The notes under the pieces: generated by a model | Seen by the model: the letters and a program-made list of their open reading frames with translations, nothing else | Database searches by the model: none | What the model was told of the DNA's origin: nothing | Made by a program: the position numbers and the translations under genes | From: Anaerolineae bacterium | GTDB taxonomy: Bacteria > Chloroflexota > Anaerolineae > JAAYZQ01 | Assembly: GCA_016929795.1 (NCBI GenBank) | Contig: JAFGIA010000083.1 | Span: forward strand, 1 to 25,739 | Direction: 5' to 3' | DNA: 25,739 nt | Shown here: in pieces, positions 1 to 7,646 of the stretch | Numbering within the stretch: position 1 is the first letter of the stretch | How the letters are laid out: each line of letters begins with the position of its first letter

Positions 1-96
1 ACGTGGCCCGTCGCTCCCGCCTCAAGTAAAAATCCTTATCAGGATTCAGCCTGGTCAGAGAGCCGGTTGTCAAATTCTGAGGGGAAAACACTTGAT

Positions 97-133
97 AAGC
101 CGCCTGGGTGCCATCCGGGCGGCTTTTCCTTTT
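97..133 (+). terminator. Rho-independent terminator, rightward
   Basis: An 8-bp perfect stem (AAGCCGCC at 97-104 pairing with GGCGGCTT at 118-125) encloses a 13-nt loop and is followed by a T-rich tract (124-133). On the plus strand this is a normal intrinsic terminator, with no rightward gene visible before it in the window, so it probably ends a gene lying left of position 1. On the minus strand the sequence after the hairpin is less T-rich, so use in the leftward direction is doubtful. Confidence 0.6.
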
Positions 134-183
134 CCCCTCACCGCGATCTTTTGTTGGCAAGGTTCCGTCCACTACACAAGGGC

Positions 184-212
184 ATTTTACTTGATTGTGC
201 GGAACTTGTCAA
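184..212 (-). promoter_or_regulatory. Sigma70-type promoter, leftward, -35 inside a palindrome
   Basis: Read on the minus strand, TTGACA (positions 212-207) is followed after exactly 17 nt by TAAAAT (189-184): a consensus -35 and a 5/6 -10 at ideal spacing. The -35 box sits inside the perfect palindrome AACTTGACAAGTT (203-215), a layout typical of a repressor site over a promoter. Transcription would start near 177 and leave the window on the left, so the gene served is not visible. The boxes are seen directly; regulation is inferred. Confidence 0.5.
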
Positions 213-430
213 GTTGACTGTGTCCAGTGTTGGCACATTTGTACCCGTCACAACTCGCCAAGTGACCGCAGAGGTATGGCTATAGAGCTACCACAGATCT
301 CACGGAATACCAGGACAGACTTGACGCCAGTTCCCAACTGACGTTAGCCACAGATCGCAAGACTTGAGCCCCGTTGGGTGCGTTGCTCTGACTATCCAAT
401 AGCATCTGATTGACCGACAAATCTTTGGTG

Positions 431-481
431 GACGCGGATTCACACGGATCGGAAAGCTCAGGATCTGAGTGAATCCGTGTC
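431..481. repeat. Imperfect inverted repeat with nested hairpin
   Basis: GACGCGGATTCAC (431-443) pairs with GTGAATCCGTGTC (469-481) across 13 positions with a single G-U type mismatch. Inside it CTCAG (457-461) and CTGAG (465-469) form a second small hairpin. Elements built on the theme CGGATTCAC...GTGAATCCG recur between genes in many environmental bacterial genomes, so this may be a dispersed intergenic repeat. Only one copy is visible here, and there is no T-tract to make it a terminator. Confidence 0.5.
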
Positions 482-600
482 TCACTCTACCGGCTAGCCG
501 GCAAGCAAGCTCTGTCAATCAGTCAGCCAGTTCCGCTGTACTCGGCAAGTATCGGGCAAAGCAAAAAGCAACGGAATCAAAGCCAGATACTGCTTATCAG

Positions 601-2091
601 CTACCGGATCTCCAGCTGAGTGACGACTCTGCGAGCTTTTTCAGCAATCTGCGCAAAGCGGCGCTCGTTGCGTGCTAACTTTGCCTCATCCTCCACACCA
701 CTGGGGCGAATGTCTGCGAACGAGAGATTGGCGACATCGCCGATCGTCTTGCCCTCCAGCCAATGGCCGAGGTCAGAGTCAGCGCTGACGCCGTGGAGCT
801 CGTGCGCTGGAAGATCCATAACCGCGCGCCAGCGATCAGTGGCGATTAGGCCCAAGGACCGGAGCGCACTGTCTACGATCAACCCCTCGTCCTCCACGAT
901 CTGCAGGAACCTATTCCAGGCCTCGTTCGATATCGGCTCGACGTTAAGCGCGGGTCCGCGCTCTCGCAGGTGGGCTAGCTCTGCCTCCTGGCGGCCAAGC
1001 TGCTCGGCCATCCTTCGAATCTCGGACACAATGGTCTGTTGCTGCTGCAGCAGCCCCTCCTGCGCGGATGTCAGGTCGACGTAGAGCTCGCGCAACTGAG
1101 CTAACCGTGCCCCCATGCTGTCAAGGTACGCGGCTATTTCTTCCATCTCGTGCGTAGTGGTCTGCTGCTGCCGCTGCAGCTCCTTTTGCGCGGATGTCAG
1201 GCCGCGGAGCTGCTCAGAGACTTCCTTTCGATAATCATACTTTGCCACTTGGCTGGCGTCGTAGTAACCGTCTGCCGGAGAGTAAAAGCCAGAGCACGTG
1301 ACGATCCGGCGACAAGCGCAGTTATCGATTTTTGCGCGAGGAATGGTGCCATCCGCTTCGAAGGCCACCTTTGCCAACACAACCCAGGGGGTGTCAGGGC
1401 ACGGTGGGTATGCCGGCCATTGGCACCTCTCGTCCGGGTTCTGTTCTTCGTTCTCACCTCCGTTGTTGGCAGGCAGACATTCGACCCATTGGCCCGAACG
1501 ATCTTGCCAGGTTTCGACCTGGCCGGGTGGGCAGGTGGTTAAGATGCCGATTTCGTAGCCGTCCTGCCAGCGCGAGTACTCGCACGGCGTCTCCTCGCAG
1601 CCGCAGCCAGCCGGCTGCGCGCGCACCAGGCGTGCCATCACCTCTTTGTAGCGCACAGCAACGTACAAAGGACCGGAAAGGTCGTCGACGGGCGGCTGAG
1701 TGCACCAGGGGTCGTACGCTTCGGCATAGTATTCACCGGACACTCGGACGGCACCTGCCGTCCGCAGATCGATGACCTGGTCGTCATCGATCAGGATCTC
1801 ATCGCCGTACGGTCCGAGGATGTAGCCTCTGGTAATAGTGACGTGCCACGGCAGCAAGGCCTGGTTGTCGTCAGGATTAACAGCAGGGCACACAGTGGCA
1901 CCGCACACGATACCCCAACCATGCAAGAGGCGGTTATGCAGCCTCAGCCGCTGGCGAAAGTAGTTTGCCTCGAGCGTCATTATTTCGTGCGTGATGAGCT
2001 GGCGCGGAAAGTAACGTGGCCGTTCGAGCCGCCCCTGTGCGACGGTATAGGTGTCCGTTGGCCGGCTCTCGGTTTGGATGGAAGTCAGCAT
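601..2091 (-). CDS. HNR-LHG family CIS protein with duplicated coiled coil
   Basis: This is the last gene of the cluster, 496 aa. I know no established function. Residues 25-110 match the N-terminal domain shared with the three related proteins of this operon (HNRLLHGWGIVCG at 52-64, followed by a PG-type turn and a GDEI segment). Residues 140-185 contain a conserved beta/Cys segment (CGC...C, then SRWQDGYEI), and Cys are frequent to residue 266. Residues 283-378 are coiled coil, made of two 42-residue copies that both begin LTSAQ (298 and 340), so heptad phase is kept. A helical C-terminal domain follows (390-496). The ATG start has AGGAGGT seven bases upstream and lies 30 nt after the preceding stop. 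The position after the baseplate genes suggests a peripheral or fibre-like structural role; that is inference. Confidence 0.8.
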   Translation of the reverse strand: MLTSIQTESRPTDTYTVAQGRLERPRYFPRQLITHEIMTLEANYFRQRLRLHNRLLHGWGIVCGATVCPAVNPDDNQALLPWHVTITRGYILGPYGDEILIDDDQVIDLRTAGAVRVSGEYYAEAYDPWCTQPPVDDLSGPLYVAVRYKEVMARLVRAQPAGCGCEETPCEYSRWQDGYEIGILTTCPPGQVETWQDRSGQWVECLPANNGGENEEQNPDERCQWPAYPPCPDTPWVVLAKVAFEADGTIPRAKIDNCACRRIVTCSGFYSPADGYYDASQVAKYDYRKEVSEQLRGLTSAQKELQRQQQTTTHEMEEIAAYLDSMGARLAQLRELYVDLTSAQEGLLQQQQTIVSEIRRMAEQLGRQEAELAHLRERGPALNVEPISNEAWNRFLQIVEDEGLIVDSALRSLGLIATDRWRAVMDLPAHELHGVSADSDLGHWLEGKTIGDVANLSFADIRPSGVEDEAKLARNERRFAQIAEKARRVVTQLEIR

Positions 2092-2121
2092 TTTGTCTAC
2101 CTCCTGAAAGCGGGGCAGTCT

Positions 2122-2958
2122 CTACTGGCCCCTATGATAGTGGCGCGGCTCGACAAGCAACGACTGGATGATGCGGCACAGCAGGTCGTTCGAGTACACA
2201 ATGGGTCGGACAGTGATGTCGATCTCGTCCGGATGGCACCGGTCGCCTTCTGGTTCCACGACCACGTGAATGTTGGCCAACGGGATGCAGGGATCGCGAG
2301 GCACGCGCTGGCAGCTCCTTTTCGTCACCGATTTCGCCAACGCATCGTAATCGAGGTGGTTGCCCGAGATGAAATCGGGAGTGTGGCAGGCACTATAGTT
2401 GGGTGGCTTCACGAGCCCATCCTTGATCTCAATACGGTACTGCTCACGGATGGACCCGGGCGCGCAGGGGTCCACCGTCGCGCAGTCGCCGGCGCGGATC
2501 GGCACAGGATCGCTCTCACATTCGTGGTAGCAGACAACGACATAGACGTCAAACTCTTCGCAAGGCAGCTCCTCCATGTAGTGCTGTTCCGGGCCACTCT
2601 GCTGTTCCAGCTTGGAACTGGCTCGATTGACTCCGTGCTGCTGTGGCTTGTGGCGCCAGCCTTCACCAAGGAGGGAGACGGGTCGCGTCTCCTCTGGCAC
2701 GATGATCTCGCGGCCCAAGCCATCGAGCGCTACACCCGGAGTGATGACTATGGTGTCTCGCTTGGGCCCAGGCTTCACGTCCAGCCCGCAAACCACGCCG
2801 TAGCCCAGGATCAGCCGGTTGATCAGCCACCGCTTCCGATTGAAATACTCCGTCTCAACCTCAAAGTTTTGCACACCCAAAAGCTGGCCGTAGAAGTAGT
2901 GATTGCGAACTGGTGTTGCGAGTCCCAACCGATGGGATAGCTCATAGAACTCACGCAT
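2122..2958 (-). CDS. HNR-LHG family CIS protein, minimal form
   Basis: This 278-aa protein has the same layout as its neighbours without an added C-terminal module. The N-terminal domain includes YFYGQLL near residue 21, an NR.ILGYGVVCGL segment near 47-60 and then a PGVALDGLGREI turn. The middle region carries the shared Cys-containing beta segment (VVCYHECESDPVPIRAGDC). The start is supported by a strong GGAGGAGA six bases upstream of the ATG. It begins 21 nt after the stop of the beta-propeller gene and ends 30 nt before the next start, so it is co-transcribed. The function is unknown. It could be an adaptor between the baseplate and receptor-binding parts, but nothing in the sequence proves that. 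Confidence 0.8.
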   Translation of the reverse strand: MREFYELSHRLGLATPVRNHYFYGQLLGVQNFEVETEYFNRKRWLINRLILGYGVVCGLDVKPGPKRDTIVITPGVALDGLGREIIVPEETRPVSLLGEGWRHKPQQHGVNRASSKLEQQSGPEQHYMEELPCEEFDVYVVVCYHECESDPVPIRAGDCATVDPCAPGSIREQYRIEIKDGLVKPPNYSACHTPDFISGNHLDYDALAKSVTKRSCQRVPRDPCIPLANIHVVVEPEGDRCHPDEIDITVRPIVYSNDLLCRIIQSLLVEPRHYHRGQ

Positions 2959-2979
2959 AATGTCTCCTCCCTCTCGTAG

Positions 2980-5454
2980 TCATAACGAACCTAACCGGTG
3001 GTCGGATGGTGCCGGTTCTGGCGACGCGCCCAAGCGCGTGGTTTCACCCAGCCGGCTGTCTCGGCCCAGGCGCCCAGGTGGTTGACCACCCAGCACGACC
3101 TGGGAAGCCGGTACCGCACTTGTGCCCAGTCGAGTGGGCATGGCTGGGCCGGCTACGATGGTGTCGATGCCCAGCCGTGCCTGGAAGCCGATGCGCATAC
3201 ACGGCTCGACGAGACACACGTGGTGGCTGGTGTGCGCAGGTTTCTCGCGTTCCAGTACCTCGGCGACGGCCATAAGCGTATGCGGGGTGAAATGTGCTCC
3301 GCGGTAGACGCGGACCGTGAAGCGGTGCGCTAGGTCCTGAAACAGCGGCGCGCCCATCTGGCCCTCCGCGATCAGGTGCGATCGATCGAGGGTGGCAGTA
3401 GTGCCGACCACGGCCCCCTGGGCTTCGGCGGCGACAAGCATCGTCGTGACTCCCAAGATCGATGCCCTCTCTGCGGCGGGCGAGCCTTCGTCTCCGGGCA
3501 GAGCCCACCAGCCCGCCTGGACGATCGGCTCTTCGATGACGACGTCGAGACCTGTATCGCGCCGCACGGCCGCCTCCAGGCCCCGGCGCGTGCCACGCAG
3601 CCTGTGCAGATTGAACGCCGAGGCAATAGCACGCCGCTTGGCTGCGACATCCCAGTCCTCATGGAGCTCCATGTCCAGCCATCTCGCCAGCCAGGGCAGC
3701 CAGTCGGGCTGGGCGGCCGCGGGATCAAAGAGCGCCGGCAGCGTGCCGATCTCGATCTCGACGTCCTCAAACATACTCTCAAACAGTGACAGCCAGCGGC
3801 CCAGCAACTGCCGGGCTGCAGGGTCCTCGCCATAGATGGCAGGTAGATGCTGGAGGTAGGTGACATGGTCATAGTCGAGCTGTATCTGCTCCAGCGACGG
3901 GGTGGCCGCCCCCTCGCTCCAGAACTCGACGCCCACCCACACATGATCGAGGGGGGTCCAGCCCTCGTTGTCAGCCACCTTGCCGTATCGCCGCTTAGCA
4001 GGCACCATGGCGTGAAAGACAGCCTCGGGAACGTCGCGCGGGACGCGGACCCACACATCTTGGCTGTCTGTCCCACCCTCAAGATCGGCCAAGTGGGCCA
4101 GGAGGTCGACGGCGTTCTCCTGCCAGGGCGGGGTCCGGGCACCCGGGTCGCCGGGATTGGCCTGTGGGTCCTCCGAAGGGTAAAGGAAGAGCTGAAAGTG
4201 GGAGACAGCAGGGGCTAGGTCGGAGGCCCTGCCGGCACTAAGCGTCTCGACGCTGGCCTGCAGTCGGTGCCACTCCTGACGGAGGTGGCTGTAGTTGGGG
4301 AAAGGGCCGGCCCACAGGAAGCCATGCCGGGCGTACGCGCCATCGATCTCGAGTTGGATGGGGGCGATGGCGGCGCCAGTGTGCACGAGCAGGAGGCCGC
4401 CATGAAGCATCAGAGCGGCCACCGGTCCCTCGTAGCCAAGGGCGGCACCGGCGCTCGTGCCGTCGGGCCGCAGGCGCAGGACCTGCCGGCGGACGTTGTG
4501 TCCAACATAGATCGCGTCTGAGGTCACCGCGAGCCCGAGGGCGCCGCGAAGATCTTTTGATTCGAGCACTTGCCGGCAGCGCCCGCGCCCATCAAAGACC
4601 AGTAGCCCTCCAGCCTCCCCGTCCAGGACCCAGATGCGCGTCCGCCCGCCGTGGTCGACTACAGCCACATCTGTGGGAACGGCGAGGGAGACGCCGCGTG
4701 CCTCAAGGGTCGCCTGCACCTGGTCCCAGAACTCGGGGACAGGCGTGGCGCGCAGGTCGAACTTTTGGATGCGTCCACCCCCCTGACCGGTCCCGGCATT
4801 GACGGCATAGACGTTGCCGGCAGCATCGGCGGCGAGGGACCACGGCCGACGTAGAGGTGCCGAGTGCTTGGGCAACGCCACAAAGCCGCCCCAGACGTCA
4901 ACGAGCTGGAGAGTAGTGGTATCAAAGACCTGGATGCGTTCGTTGCCGCTGTCGGCCACGAACAGAGCGCGGCGGACCGGATGGAACAGCAGCCCGCGCG
5001 GCCGATCGAACTGGGTGAAGTGCCGGCCGAACCCGCCCAGACAGGGAACCGGCGCGAAGGCCGGCTCACCGATGGGCCAAACCACCTCTTCAGAGGGTCG
5101 TTCGCCAACACAGGGTGGGCAGCCGCCGCGGCTTTCTGGCACCTCGCCTTCAGGCTCTTCGGGGCGTGGGCAGGGGTTGATCGCCAGGATCCGGTGAGCA
5201 GATGGATCGGTGAAGTAGATCGTGCCGTCGGGGCCAACGGCGAGTCCCTCCGGTCCATCCGGCAGGGGAAGAGCTGCGACATCGTCCGGCAGCGACCCCA
5301 CCAGGCGGGGCAGTGATGACAACCGGACTGCGCCATCACGGTTCAGTGCCAGACCGTGGATGTGAAATCCGCGCCACTGGCCATCGCGGTTCAGGTAACG
5401 AAACGTGCGCTCGGTATCCGGCAGCATGTAGCCTACCCTTCCGTCCCCAGCCAT
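2980..5454 (-). CDS. Tail protein I-like baseplate protein with N-terminal beta-propeller
   Basis: The chosen ATG at 5454 has GGAGG five bases upstream and overlaps the previous gene by 22 nt; the longer open frame upstream is an out-of-frame shadow of that gene. The product is 824 aa. Residues about 65-355 contain NHL/beta-propeller blades (GPEGLAVGPDGTIYFTD; RPRGLLFHP..ALFVADSGNERIQVFD; RPWSLAADAAGNVYAV). Residues 535-640 match the phage tail protein domain typical of P2 gpI/T4 gp7-type wedge proteins (LPAIYGEDP, WLPWLARWLD, RLRGTRRGLEAAV). Residues 708-770 hold the conserved end (LEREKPAHTSHH, RIGFQARLGIDTI). The last 65 residues carry six RLG motifs. The likely role is the second wedge protein of the baseplate, with the propeller exposed as a binding surface. 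The wedge assignment is firm; the propeller's target is unknown. Confidence 0.85.
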   Translation of the reverse strand: MAGDGRVGYMLPDTERTFRYLNRDGQWRGFHIHGLALNRDGAVRLSSLPRLVGSLPDDVAALPLPDGPEGLAVGPDGTIYFTDPSAHRILAINPCPRPEEPEGEVPESRGGCPPCVGERPSEEVVWPIGEPAFAPVPCLGGFGRHFTQFDRPRGLLFHPVRRALFVADSGNERIQVFDTTTLQLVDVWGGFVALPKHSAPLRRPWSLAADAAGNVYAVNAGTGQGGGRIQKFDLRATPVPEFWDQVQATLEARGVSLAVPTDVAVVDHGGRTRIWVLDGEAGGLLVFDGRGRCRQVLESKDLRGALGLAVTSDAIYVGHNVRRQVLRLRPDGTSAGAALGYEGPVAALMLHGGLLLVHTGAAIAPIQLEIDGAYARHGFLWAGPFPNYSHLRQEWHRLQASVETLSAGRASDLAPAVSHFQLFLYPSEDPQANPGDPGARTPPWQENAVDLLAHLADLEGGTDSQDVWVRVPRDVPEAVFHAMVPAKRRYGKVADNEGWTPLDHVWVGVEFWSEGAATPSLEQIQLDYDHVTYLQHLPAIYGEDPAARQLLGRWLSLFESMFEDVEIEIGTLPALFDPAAAQPDWLPWLARWLDMELHEDWDVAAKRRAIASAFNLHRLRGTRRGLEAAVRRDTGLDVVIEEPIVQAGWWALPGDEGSPAAERASILGVTTMLVAAEAQGAVVGTTATLDRSHLIAEGQMGAPLFQDLAHRFTVRVYRGAHFTPHTLMAVAEVLEREKPAHTSHHVCLVEPCMRIGFQARLGIDTIVAGPAMPTRLGTSAVPASQVVLGGQPPGRLGRDSRLGETTRLGASPEPAPSDHRLGSL

Positions 5455-6386
5455 TGTAGCCTCCAGTTCTTGCGCAGCCATTCTTGTAGTGTTCCCGGGA
5501 ATGGAGCCACATCGTGGACGAGATCGACGATGGCATACGCTATGAAACCATCGGGACGGGCATCCTGGATAGTGGCGTGATCGACAAGCAGGAAGGTCTC
5601 GTCGAAACCATCGACGTTCAGCACTGCGGTTCGCGAACCCAGGATTTCTGCTGTATAGCACGGCGTGGTCTCGAACCCTGCGTTCTTGGTCTCGACCTCG
5701 ACATGGATCAGGGCCAAAGAGCCGCCATTTGTCTCAAGGATCTCTTCCACCTCCCAATCGGTGGGCTCTGCCACGGCGCAGGCGATGTAGGGCAAGCAAG
5801 CGGGACGCGCATCGCGCCGAGCTGCAATGGAAACAAATCCATGCAGTTGGCAGTTGAGCACCTCCACGCGAGCGAGGGTGATCAGCATGCCATCTTCGAC
5901 AGCCTGCCGCAACTCGTCATCCTCAGCGCTCAGTTGGTCCCTGTCGCCGCGCCTCAACCGCACCCAGCAAAAGACCGGCGCTTCCTCGCGGCGGATGACC
6001 CCCTGCGTGCCACACACCCCGCCGCGTGCCTCCGCCTCTTCGAGGAACTCGTCGTCGGGATAGGCGATCGCCAGGTCGTAGAGCGCCGGCCGGCCGTCTT
6101 CGTCGCTCGCCACCGGCGGCACCTGGAGGGTGAGCGGCTGGGTGAGTACGATCTCGCGTCCACGCGCGTCGATGGCATAGCCGGGGCCAATCCACACCTC
6201 GCGGTCGCCCCTGTCTCCGCGCACGGCAAACCCACTGCCGATGCCCGGTTGGTGCAAGCTGCGGTTATGGAGCCAGCGCATCTCGCGGTTAAAGGCCTCA
6301 ATGCCCTGCAAGTCGTCGGCAAAGAGGCGCTGGCCGTTGAAAAACTGCAAGCGCTCGACAAAGCGGGTTTCTTCTAGTATTCCCAT
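5433..6386 (-). CDS. HNR-LHG family CIS protein
   Basis: 317 aa. The N-terminal domain is related to those of the three other family members here: LQFFNGQRLFADDL near residue 13, LHNRSLHQPGIGSGFAV near 38-54, then PGYAIDARGREIVL. A mid-region beta segment containing Cys follows (LYDLAIAYPDDE, then GGVCGTQG). The C-terminal part (about 200-317) is unlike its relatives and I do not recognise it. The ATG is preceded by AGGTGAGCT, a usable ribosome site, and lies 24 nt after the upstream stop; the 3' end overlaps the beta-propeller gene, which indicates translational coupling. The role is unknown, probably structural at the baseplate rim. Confidence 0.8.
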   Translation of the reverse strand: MGILEETRFVERLQFFNGQRLFADDLQGIEAFNREMRWLHNRSLHQPGIGSGFAVRGDRGDREVWIGPGYAIDARGREIVLTQPLTLQVPPVASDEDGRPALYDLAIAYPDDEFLEEAEARGGVCGTQGVIRREEAPVFCWVRLRRGDRDQLSAEDDELRQAVEDGMLITLARVEVLNCQLHGFVSIAARRDARPACLPYIACAVAEPTDWEVEEILETNGGSLALIHVEVETKNAGFETTPCYTAEILGSRTAVLNVDGFDETFLLVDHATIQDARPDGFIAYAIVDLVHDVAPFPGTLQEWLRKNWRLQWLGTEG

Positions 6387-6410
6387 AGCTCACCTGCTTC
6401 CATCCTCGAT

Positions 6411-7646
6411 CTAACCTCCCGTCGTGGGCTGGACGGCCAGCCACGACACATACAAAGGCCCCTTGCGCACCAACTCGCGTATCGATCTCCTGAGAGCATT
6501 GACTTCACGATCGCCCAGGGCTTGCGCTACAATGAGGAGTCGACAGGTGAACTCGGTTCGTGCAGGCTCGTCGATGTGCGTGTGAAAGGTGAGGAAGGCG
6601 ATCGGGTCTCCCGCCCCGTCGAAGATCAACGGCCCAACCTCCGTCTCCGTCTGGCTAGCCTCCGTCTCCCTCTGGAGCGTAGCAAAATAGCAGGGCACCC
6701 CGGTAAAGCCGCCAGCCGACGTGTCGATCTGCACCTGGAACCCCAGCGCCACGCCCCTGAGCCTAAGAGCCTCGGGCGGATCCCAGACAGTCCACGGCGT
6801 AGCCCGAGGAATTGTGGTCCCACTGAGGATGTGCGGCCGGGACTGAGCTCGAGCCGTGCGCCGGCCGTAGTCGGGCTGGGACCGGCGGTAGAGTGCCTTG
6901 ATCGCAGTCTGGAGCTGCGGGTCCTTGAATTCCACTTTCGCCAGGAACTCGTCGCGCTGTTTTTCGGACATCACGCCAGAGAAGATGATCTCCGCCGTTG
7001 AGGATCGGACGACAAGGGGGCCTGCGGTTGCAGCCGGCTTCATGCTGAAGAATGCTGCCGGTTCCTGCCCCAGCGCTTCCACCTCCTCCTTGGATAACCG
7101 AGCGACACGCACGCCGTCGCGATACGACGATTCCTCTTCCAGGCACCACACGAACTCAAGGCCCTCTGCCCCTGTCACGTGGCGGGGCCAGCAGTGCTCA
7201 ATGGGTTCGGGCTTGCCGCAGGCTGTATCATGCCCGGCGTAGCGCACCAGGAGCACGATAGTCTCGCGGTGCTGGGGAATGGCCAACCTGCGCTCCTGGT
7301 CAAGCGCCGAGGGGTCTATGTACAGCCGGCGGTCGCACAGCCGGCACGGGTCCTCGTGGGGAGGAATCTGGATCTCCTGCTCACGGGTTAGAATCAGCTC
7401 GCGGCCGTAGGCATCATACGCCACTCCTGGCAATCCACGGGCAACGTCTGGGAAAACGTTCATGAAATTGCCGGCGAGCTTGATCCCAAACCCGTGGACG
7501 ATGCCGTATGGCCGGTGAAGCGCGCGGTTGTGCCACCATCGCAAGTGGGCTTCGTTCAGCGCCATGTCGCGGAAATCCTGGCTACGTAACATCTGGCCCT
7601 GGTGATATTGCATCCGCTGCAAGTCGCGTGGCATTAGCTCTGACAT
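6411..7646 (-). CDS. HNR-LHG family CIS protein, first copy
   Basis: 411 aa, the first of four related proteins. The N-terminus carries MQYHQGQMLRSQDFRDM, then WWHNRALHRPYGIVHGFGI (about 37-55) and a PGVAYDAYGRELIL turn. The mid region keeps the beta strand plus Cys (VLLVRYAGHDTACG). Residues 200-411 are specific to this copy: a helical stretch (SEKQRDEFLAKVEF) and a final beta-rich domain. The start overlaps the end of the second baseplate-J gene by 13 nt and has AAGGGGAG upstream, so the two are coupled. This suggests the protein assembles next to the wedge. No enzyme motif is seen and no function is established. Confidence 0.8.
   Translation of the reverse strand: MSELMPRDLQRMQYHQGQMLRSQDFRDMALNEAHLRWWHNRALHRPYGIVHGFGIKLAGNFMNVFPDVARGLPGVAYDAYGRELILTREQEIQIPPHEDPCRLCDRRLYIDPSALDQERRLAIPQHRETIVLLVRYAGHDTACGKPEPIEHCWPRHVTGAEGLEFVWCLEEESSYRDGVRVARLSKEEVEALGQEPAAFFSMKPAATAGPLVVRSSTAEIIFSGVMSEKQRDEFLAKVEFKDPQLQTAIKALYRRSQPDYGRRTARAQSRPHILSGTTIPRATPWTVWDPPEALRLRGVALGFQVQIDTSAGGFTGVPCYFATLQRETEASQTETEVGPLIFDGAGDPIAFLTFHTHIDEPARTEFTCRLLIVAQALGDREVNALRRSIRELVRKGPLYVSWLAVQPTTGG

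Larger units (their letters stand above)
1..600. other. Intergenic region beyond the end of the CIS operon
   Basis: No open reading frame here looks like a gene: the short ones lack convincing ribosome sites and family resemblance. The stretch holds a small hairpin (AATCCT at 31-36 with AGGATT at 41-46), the rightward terminator at 97-133, the leftward promoter at 184-212, an inverted repeat at 431-481 and a perfect 12-bp palindrome (CCGGCTAGCCGG, 490-501). I see no clear intrinsic terminator for the CIS operon directly after its last stop codon at 601. The operon boundary is therefore inferred from the end of coding sequence. Confidence 0.6.

Noticed and set aside
31..46. Small hairpin AATCCT-TATC-AGGATT followed on the minus strand by T-rich sequence
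   Set aside because: A 6-bp AT-rich stem and a short T-tract are too weak to call a terminator.
1843..2940. A 365-codon plus-strand open frame opposite two minus-strand genes
   Set aside because: It is antisense to two genes with good ribosome sites and shared domains; the translation has no recognisable domain and arises from GC-rich codon structure.
5455..5661. 69-residue N-terminal extension of the beta-propeller gene
   Set aside because: The extension is the shifted reading of the preceding gene's 3' end; the ATG at 5454 has GGAGG at proper distance.
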